Assembly: GCF_902497775.2 (NCBI RefSeq)
Contig: NZ_OZ024668.1
Location: 519,826 to 583,825, forward strand
Source of the DNA: Pseudomonas fluorescens
Lineage (GTDB): Bacteria; Pseudomonadota; Gammaproteobacteria; Pseudomonadales; Pseudomonadaceae
DNA: 64,000 nucleotides
Direction: 5' to 3'
Shown here: positions 58,586 to 64,000 of the stretch, in pieces
Position numbering within the stretch: position 1 is the stretch's first letter
Layout: each line of letters starts with the position of its first letter
The notes under the pieces: generated by a model
Databases searched by the model: none
What the model saw: the letters and a program-made list of their open reading frames with translations, nothing else
What the model was told of the DNA's origin: nothing
Program-made: the position numbers and the translations under genes

Positions 58586-59467
58586 ATGCCTCGTTCGTTT
58601 TCCCTGCGTAGCCTGCTGCTCGCTGTAACCACCCTTGGAGTCATGGCCCAGGCGTCGGCCGCCGAGCCGCTGAACCTGGATGTCTACAACCCGGGCACCA
58701 ATGCCCTGTTCCCGGTCAGTTCGGTGATCGTCAGCGGCAAGCACGACGCCATCCTGGTCGACGCCCAGTTCGGCAAGGCCCAGGCCGAGCAGGTGCTGGC
58801 CAAGCTGCAAGCGAGCGGCAAGCAACTGACCACTATTTATATCAGCCACGGTGACCCGGACTACTACTTCGCCCTGCAGACCCTGACCGCAGCCTATCCC
58901 AAGGCCAAGGTCGTGGCCTCGGCGGCGACCGTCGCCCATATCAAGCAGACCATGGACGGCAAGCTGGCCTATTGGGGCCCGCAGATGGGCACCGACAAAC
59001 CGGCCAAGCTGATCGTCCCGCAAGTACTGCAAGGCGATGAGCTCAAGCTCGAAGGCCAGCGCCTGCAAGTGGTCGGCCTCCACGGCCCACAGCCGGACCG
59101 CAGCTTTGTGTGGATTCCATCGATCAAGGCGGTCGTCGGTGGCGTGGTGGTCGCCGAGAACCTGCACGTGTGGATGGCCGACACGCAGTCGGCGCAATCG
59201 CACAAGGACTGGCTGTCGACCCTCAAGCGTATCGAGCAGCTCAAGCCCGACACCGTGATCCCAGGTCACTACCTGGGCCAGAGCAGCCGCTCACTCAAGG
59301 CGGTGCAGTTCACCGCTGACTATATCCGTGCCTTCGACGAAGAAACCGCCAAGGCTGGCAACGCCGCCGAACTGATCGCGGCGATGAAAAAGCGTTACCC
59401 GGACCTGGGCGAAGAAAGCTCGCTGGAGCTCAGCGCCAAGGTCGCCAAGGGCGAGATGAAGTGGTAA
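58586..59467 (+). CDS. Exported metallo-beta-lactamase-fold protein with altered metal motif
   Basis: A 293-residue protein with a signal peptide (about 25 residues, ending ASA). The fold is seen in SSVIVSGKHDAILVDAQFG and the late VIPGHYLG. The usual HxHxDH is replaced by H88-G-D-P-D92 (ISHGDPDYYF), so at least one zinc site must differ. Start at 58586 after CAGGAATCGCC. Followed after 30 bases by a nucleotide-binding oxidoreductase gene. Substrate unknown. Confidence 0.8.
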   Translation: MPRSFSLRSLLLAVTTLGVMAQASAAEPLNLDVYNPGTNALFPVSSVIVSGKHDAILVDAQFGKAQAEQVLAKLQASGKQLTTIYISHGDPDYYFALQTLTAAYPKAKVVASAATVAHIKQTMDGKLAYWGPQMGTDKPAKLIVPQVLQGDELKLEGQRLQVVGLHGPQPDRSFVWIPSIKAVVGGVVVAENLHVWMADTQSAQSHKDWLSTLKRIEQLKPDTVIPGHYLGQSSRSLKAVQFTADYIRAFDEETAKAGNAAELIAAMKKRYPDLGEESSLELSAKVAKGEMKW

Positions 59468-59497
59468 GTGTCATTCAATCCTGAGTGGAGAATTCCC

Positions 59498-60112
59498 ATG
59501 AGCAAGATCGCAATCATCGGTGCTACCGGCCGTGCTGGCAGCCAGTTGCTGGAAGAGGCCCTGCGCCGGGGCCATAGCGTTACCGCCATCGCCCGCGACA
59601 CCTCGAAGCTGCAGGTGCGGGAAGGGGTAAAAAACGTAGCGCTGGATATCAGCGACGCCGCCGCCCTGGAACAGGCAGTGCAAGGCCATGACGTAGTGTT
59701 GAGCGCCGCGCACTTTTCCACGATCAAACCGCAGGCCATCATCGAGCCGGTCAAGCGCGCCGGGGTCAAGCGCCTGCTGGTGGTGGGCGGGGCCGGCAGC
59801 CTGCTGCTGCCGTCGGGGCACAAGGTCATCGACAGCCCGGATTTCCCCGAGGCCTACAAGGCTGAAGCAACGGCCGGCGGTCATTACCTCGACACCCTGC
59901 GTCAGGAAAAGGACCTGGACTGGACCTTCCTCTCACCTTCGGCCGAATTCGTCGAAGGTGCCCGCAGCGGCGCATACAAGCTGGGCAAGGATCACCTGTT
60001 GATCGGCGTCGACGGCAAGAGCTGGATCAGCTTTGCCGACTACGCCATCGCCATGCTCGATGAAGTGGAGAAACCGGCGCACTCGCGTCAGCGCTTCACT
60101 GTCGGTTATTGA
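59498..60112 (+). CDS. NAD(P)-binding (NmrA/atypical SDR) protein
   Basis: A 204-residue Rossmann-fold protein: KIAIIGATGRAGSQLLEEAL gives the GxxGxxG nucleotide site; HDVVLSAAHFS and LLVVGGAGSLLL follow. It resembles the YwnB/NmrA-like reductases, possibly quinone or isomer reductases. Start at 59498 with GAGTGGAGAATTCCC. It is co-oriented with the preceding gene and overlaps the convergent LysR gene by 7 bases. Confidence 0.82.
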   Translation: MSKIAIIGATGRAGSQLLEEALRRGHSVTAIARDTSKLQVREGVKNVALDISDAAALEQAVQGHDVVLSAAHFSTIKPQAIIEPVKRAGVKRLLVVGGAGSLLLPSGHKVIDSPDFPEAYKAEATAGGHYLDTLRQEKDLDWTFLSPSAEFVEGARSGAYKLGKDHLLIGVDGKSWISFADYAIAMLDEVEKPAHSRQRFTVGY

Positions 60113-60987
60113 GGGACATGGGCCTGCTCGCACAACCAGGCGAGCAGTTCCTGCAAAGCTGCTGAGGCCGACCCTTGCGGTCGCACCAGGTAGTAAGCCT
60201 GGCCGGTGCTGACCTTGAGCGGAAACGGTGTCACCAGCCGTCCGCACTTGAGGTCATCGCCGATCAGCGACCAGTCGCCAATGGCCACACCAGTACCCTG
60301 GGACGCCATCGACATGGCCATGTCCAGGGTTTCAAAATGCTGGCCCTTGCCTTGCCGGGGCAGGTTCGCCCCGGCGGCTTCGAGCCAGGCATTCCAGTCG
60401 CGTTGGTCGCGGGTCGGGTGCAGGAGCATGTGCTGATCAAGGTCGGCGATCTGCTGCAAGGGCAGGGCGCCGCTTAGCAGTTGCGGCGCGCACACCGGCG
60501 TCAATTGTTCATCGAACAGCTTCAGGGGCTGCAGGCCATGGTTGGGCCGGGCACCATAGACCACCGCCGCATCGAACACTTCCCGACGAAAATCCACCCC
60601 GTGCTGCACCGTAGTGGTCAGCTCCACCGGCACGTCCGGGCGCAGTGCCTGCCATTCCATCAGGCGCGGCAGCAGCCAGCGCATCACGCAGGTCGGTGCC
60701 TTGAGTTGCAAGGTGGTGCTGCGCGCGCCGACTTGCTGCACCCCCTCCTCGATCAAGGCGAACACCTGCTGCACCCGTGGCAGCCAGTCCTGGCCTTCGC
60801 GGGTCAGGCTCAGGCCGCGGGCCTGGCGCAGGAACAACGGGTAGCCGAGGTGTTCTTCCAGGCCGGCAATCTGCCGGCTCACCGCACCCTGGGTGATGTG
60901 CAGCAGTTGCGCGGCGCGGGTGAAGTTGCAGCACTGGGCAGTGACCAGAAAAGTGTGCAGGGCAGGCAGTGGAGGCAGGCGTTTCAT
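60106..60987 (-). CDS. LysR-family regulator, GcvA-like
   Basis: A 293-residue LysR regulator: MKRLPPLPALHTFLVTAQCC, helix-turn-helix RAAQLLHITQGAVSRQIAGL, LFLRQARGLSLTREGQDWLP. The PPLPALxxF opening marks the GcvA-like subgroup. It is divergent from the ThDP-dependent decarboxylase gene (113 bases between) and likely controls it. Confidence 0.87.
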   Translation of the reverse strand: MKRLPPLPALHTFLVTAQCCNFTRAAQLLHITQGAVSRQIAGLEEHLGYPLFLRQARGLSLTREGQDWLPRVQQVFALIEEGVQQVGARSTTLQLKAPTCVMRWLLPRLMEWQALRPDVPVELTTTVQHGVDFRREVFDAAVVYGARPNHGLQPLKLFDEQLTPVCAPQLLSGALPLQQIADLDQHMLLHPTRDQRDWNAWLEAAGANLPRQGKGQHFETLDMAMSMASQGTGVAIGDWSLIGDDLKCGRLVTPFPLKVSTGQAYYLVRPQGSASAALQELLAWLCEQAHVPQ

Positions 60988-61100
60988 CGGCTTAAGCCAT
61001 GATCTATAGACATGGCTAGTATGAGCTTTTTTGCATTGTGCAGGTAGCCGTCGGGCGGTCCAATAAAGCCTGTTTCCCGAACAATTACAGGCACACGATC

Positions 61101-62738
61101 ATGGCGACTTGCGGCGAAGTATTGGTCAAACTCCTTGAAGGCTATGGCGTAGACCATGTCTTTGGAATTCCCGGCGTGCATACCGTGGAGCTTTATCGCG
61201 GGCTGGCAAGCTCAAGCATCCGCCACATTACCCCGCGCCATGAGCAAGGCGCTGGTTTCATGGCTGACGGCTATGCGCGTACCCGTGGCAAGCCGGGCGT
61301 GTGCTTCATCATCACCGGCCCGGGCATGACCAACATCACCACCGCCATGGGCCAGGCCTATGCCGATTCGATCCCGATGCTGGTGATCTCCAGCGTGCAG
61401 TCGCGCAGCCAGTTGGGTGGCGGGCGCGGCAAGCTGCATGAGCTACCGGCACAGAGCAGCCTGGTGGCGGGCGTGGCGGCGTTTTCCCACACCCTGATGA
61501 GCGCCGATGACCTGCCGTCGGTGCTGGCCCGCGCCTTTGCCGTGTTCGATGGCGCCCGGCCGCGCCCGGTGCATATCGAGATTCCGCTGGATGTGCTGGT
61601 CGAAGACGCCGATCACCTGCTGGCCTGTGCCCCGGTGCGTATCGCCCGCGCCGGCGCCGCGCCTGCAGCGATCGCGCAAATGGCCGCCATGCTCGCGGCG
61701 GCCCGGCGGCCACTGATCCTCGCAGGTGGTGGCGCCATCGACGCCAGTGCCGCGCTGACCCGCCTGGCTGAATACCTGCAGGCGCCGGTAGCGCTGACCA
61801 TCAATGCCAAGGGCGTACTGCCGGCCAGCCACCCGCTGCAGATCGGTTCGACCCAGTCGCTGGTGGCCACCCGCGCCCTGGTTGCCGAAGCCGATGTGGT
61901 GCTGGCTATCGGTACCGAGCTTGCCGAGACCGACTACGACGTGACCTTCAAGGGCGGCTTCGAGCTCCCCGGTGAGCTGCTGCGCATTGATATCGACCCC
62001 GACCAGACTGTGCGCAACTACCCGCCGAAGGTCGCCCTGGTCGCCGACTCGACCATCGCCACCCAGGCCTTGCTGGTCGCCCTGGCCGAGCAACCGGCAC
62101 CGGTGCGCGGCGCCGATTGGGGCACGGCCCGCGCCGCACGCTTGCGTGCAGTGCTGGAGGCCGACCGCGACCTGCCGATGCGCAGCCAGACGCGCATGCT
62201 CAACACCCTTGTCGAAACCCTGCCCGGCGTGGTGCTGGTCGGTGATTCGACCCAACCGGTATACACCGGCAACCTGACCCTGGACATGCAGCAGCCGCGG
62301 CGCTGGTTCAATGCCTCGACCGGTTACGGCACCCTCGGTTACGCGCTGCCGGCGGCCATGGGCGCCTGGCTGGGCAGCGCCGAAGCTGCGGCCGACCGCG
62401 CGCCGGTGGTGTGCCTGATCGGCGATGGCGGCTTGCAGTTCACCCTGCCGGAGCTGGCCAGTGCCCGCGAGGCGCAGGTGCCTCTGATCGTGCTGCTGTG
62501 GAACAACCAGGGTTATGAAGAGATCAAGCGCTATATGGTCAACCGTGCCATCGAACCGGTCGGCGTCGACATCTATACCCCTGATTTTATCGGCGTGGCC
62601 AAGGCCCTTGGCTGCAGCGCCGAGTCGGTAAGCGACGTCGCTCAACTGCGCGAAGCCTTGCGTCAGGCCTGCGATCGCAAAGTCCCGAGCCTGATTGAAA
62701 TCGACCAGGCCACCTGGATGCAGGCGGTGCCGGCATGA
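61101..62738 (+). CDS. ThDP-dependent 2-oxoacid decarboxylase (probable 5-guanidino-2-oxopentanoate decarboxylase)
   Basis: A 545-residue enzyme of the acetolactate-synthase/decarboxylase family. Glu48 (RHEQGAGFMADGYAR) activates the cofactor; the diphosphate is bound by IGDGGLQFTL...LWNNQGYEEIK. The middle domain is FAD-type but its use is unclear. Annotated Pseudomonas homologues with the opening MATCGEVLVKLLEGYGVDHV are usually called 5-guanidino-2-oxopentanoate decarboxylases (AruI-type, arginine transaminase pathway). The following aldehyde dehydrogenase fits oxidation of the aldehyde product. The substrate assignment is inferred, not proved by the sequence. Confidence 0.7.
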   Translation: MATCGEVLVKLLEGYGVDHVFGIPGVHTVELYRGLASSSIRHITPRHEQGAGFMADGYARTRGKPGVCFIITGPGMTNITTAMGQAYADSIPMLVISSVQSRSQLGGGRGKLHELPAQSSLVAGVAAFSHTLMSADDLPSVLARAFAVFDGARPRPVHIEIPLDVLVEDADHLLACAPVRIARAGAAPAAIAQMAAMLAAARRPLILAGGGAIDASAALTRLAEYLQAPVALTINAKGVLPASHPLQIGSTQSLVATRALVAEADVVLAIGTELAETDYDVTFKGGFELPGELLRIDIDPDQTVRNYPPKVALVADSTIATQALLVALAEQPAPVRGADWGTARAARLRAVLEADRDLPMRSQTRMLNTLVETLPGVVLVGDSTQPVYTGNLTLDMQQPRRWFNASTGYGTLGYALPAAMGAWLGSAEAAADRAPVVCLIGDGGLQFTLPELASAREAQVPLIVLLWNNQGYEEIKRYMVNRAIEPVGVDIYTPDFIGVAKALGCSAESVSDVAQLREALRQACDRKVPSLIEIDQATWMQAVPA

Positions 62739-64000
62739 TCAAGCTGCCAGGTATTTACATCGCAGGCGTCTGGCAGCATGGCCCTCAGGCACTGACGGTG
62801 ATCAACCCGAGCAATGAACAGGTGCTGGCCGAAGTTGCCAGTGGTGACGCAGCGGCGGTCGAGCGGGCAACGCTGGCGGCCACTGCGGCATTTGCTCAAT
62901 GGTCCTTCTCCAGCGGGCCGGCCCGTGCGGCGATCTTGCGGGCGATTGCCGACGGCGTTGAAGCGCGCCGCGAGCGCCTGGTGCAGTTGCAAGCCAGCAA
63001 CAACGGCAAACCGCTGAGCGAAGTCCACATCGATATCGATGATGTCGTTGCGACCTTCCGTTATTACGCGCAGCTGGCAGACAACCTTGGGCGTGACCGC
63101 CCGGTGGCGCTGCCCAGCGAAGATTTTGTCGCCCGCGTGCGCCGTGAGCCGTGCGGTGTGGTCGGCTTGATCGTGCCGTGGAACTTCCCCATGGTCACTA
63201 CTGCCTGGAAGCTCGCGCCGGCCCTGGCGGCGGGCTGCTGCGTAGTGCTCAAGCCATCGGAAGTCACCCCGCTGGCTGAGCTTGAACTGGTGGCGATCAT
63301 TGCCGAAGCGGGGTTGCCGGACGGGGTGTTCAACCTGGTCTGCGGAACTGGCCTGGCGGTGGGCGCGCCGTTGGCGGGCGATCGGCGTGTCGCCAAGATT
63401 TCCTTCACCGGCAGCAATGCGGTGGGGGTGCAGGTCATGCAGCGGGCAGCAGAAACGGTCAAGGGTGTGAGCCTGGAGCTGGGCGGCAAGTCGCCGTTGC
63501 TGGTGCTCGAAGACGCCGACCTGGAACTGGCGGTAGAGCTGGCCTGCCTGGGTGGTTTTTTCAATGCCGGGCAGATGTGCTCGGCGACCAGTCGGGTGCT
63601 GGTGGCGCAAGCCCTGTACCCGGCATTTATCGATGCGCTGAAGGCCCGCGCCGAAGCGATCCGCGTGGGCGAGCCGTTCAGCGGCGACAGCGAAATGGGG
63701 CCGTTGGTCAATCAGGTCCAGTACCAGCGGGTACAGGCGCACATTGCTGCTGGTGTGCAATCCGGCGCCCGCTTGCTCTGTGGCGGTTCACGGCCGGCAG
63801 AACTGCCTTGCGGTTACTTTGTCAGCCCCACGGTGTTCACCGAGGTGCCGCTGGACAGTGCCTTGTGGCGTGAGGAGATCTTTGGCCCGGTGCTGTGCGT
63901 GCGTTCGTTTGCCACTGAGGCCGAGGCGCTGGCGCTGGCCAACGACACCGAGTTCGGCCTGGTGGCCAGTGTGCTCAGCCGTGATTTGCCGGCTGCCGAG
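62735..64000 (+). CDS. Aldehyde dehydrogenase, N-terminal 422 codons (cut by window edge)
   Basis: ATGA overlap with the decarboxylase gene. The visible part has Asn150 (VPWNFPM), Glu248 (SLELGGKSPL), and the nucleophile Cys282 (GQMCSATSR), so it is a complete active-site set of an NAD(P)-dependent aldehyde dehydrogenase of the betaine/aminobutyraldehyde type. It probably oxidises the aldehyde made by the preceding decarboxylase (4-guanidinobutyraldehyde if that assignment holds). The last residues are beyond the window. Confidence 0.88.
   Translation, partial: MIKLPGIYIAGVWQHGPQALTVINPSNEQVLAEVASGDAAAVERATLAATAAFAQWSFSSGPARAAILRAIADGVEARRERLVQLQASNNGKPLSEVHIDIDDVVATFRYYAQLADNLGRDRPVALPSEDFVARVRREPCGVVGLIVPWNFPMVTTAWKLAPALAAGCCVVLKPSEVTPLAELELVAIIAEAGLPDGVFNLVCGTGLAVGAPLAGDRRVAKISFTGSNAVGVQVMQRAAETVKGVSLELGGKSPLLVLEDADLELAVELACLGGFFNAGQMCSATSRVLVAQALYPAFIDALKARAEAIRVGEPFSGDSEMGPLVNQVQYQRVQAHIAAGVQSGARLLCGGSRPAELPCGYFVSPTVFTEVPLDSALWREEIFGPVLCVRSFATEAEALALANDTEFGLVASVLSRDLPAAE

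Overview
The window is a GC-rich (roughly 60-65% by eye) Pseudomonas chromosome segment of the P. putida / P. fluorescens type. Both gene content and gene order point there: olsBA, class I fumarase next to sadC, pyk, sbcB-mvaT-purU, a Pct/Mcp-type chemoreceptor, pitA, a complete pca cluster and ttgABC/ttgR. Pseudomonas REP elements sit between genes. No rRNA, tRNA, CRISPR array, prophage or intact transposase was seen. It is mostly core chromosome with one accessory-looking module, the sulfate-ester (ats) locus.

Layout. 1-600: an ArsR-type repressor and the start of an MFS exporter. 610-7605: envelope and lipid genes (ACP phosphodiesterase, the olsBA ornithine-lipid pair, an acyl-CoA-dehydrogenase-like protein, a serine hydrolase with a small Cys-rich partner, a YceI-like protein, a phospholipase-D/cardiolipin-synthase-like enzyme, a DJ-1/PfpI protein). 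7748-17640: housekeeping and regulation (fumarase, the diguanylate cyclase SadC coupled to a ferredoxin-reductase-like flavoprotein, pyruvate kinase, a TPR-like lipoprotein, PilZ, ExoI, MvaT, PurU). 17615-20482: a tightly overlapping minus-strand trio of glycosyltransferase, DUF2334 deacetylase and flippase-like membrane protein, the best candidate for an undescribed small pathway. 20694-26293: chemoreceptor with a FliA-type promoter, HerA/YjgR-like ATPase, phosphate transporter, small protein.

26880-36452 is a full protocatechuate (beta-ketoadipate) locus: pcaR, pcaK, pcaIJF, pcaTBDC. 15-bp boxes of the GTTCGATAATCGCAC type lie before pcaR, pcaK and pcaI. Similar boxes lie far from the cluster, upstream of an OprD-family porin (about 46.6 kb) and in the pobA-pobR gap (about 56.4 kb), so one regulon may span uptake of 4-hydroxybenzoate, its hydroxylation by PobA, ring cleavage products and thiolysis.

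37816-45138 is a sulfate-ester scavenging module: arylsulfatase AtsA, the AtsRBC ABC importer (AtsB is a two-domain fused permease), LysR regulator SftR and alkylsulfatase AtsK with its known active-site residues at the expected numbers. It separates pcaC from the porin. 46857-53507 holds the multidrug efflux operon ttgABC and its repressor ttgR with operator. 53558-64000 has a DHA2 drug exporter, pobA/pobR, two LysR genes each divergent from a metabolic gene set, a ThDP-dependent 2-oxoacid decarboxylase and the beginning of its partner aldehyde dehydrogenase, cut by the window edge.

The most unusual structure in the DNA itself is an interspersed repeat at 11654-11737 and 46662-46818. It lies directly beyond the terminators of pyk and ttgC, and its second locus is an inverted pair meeting in a perfect 60-bp palindrome.
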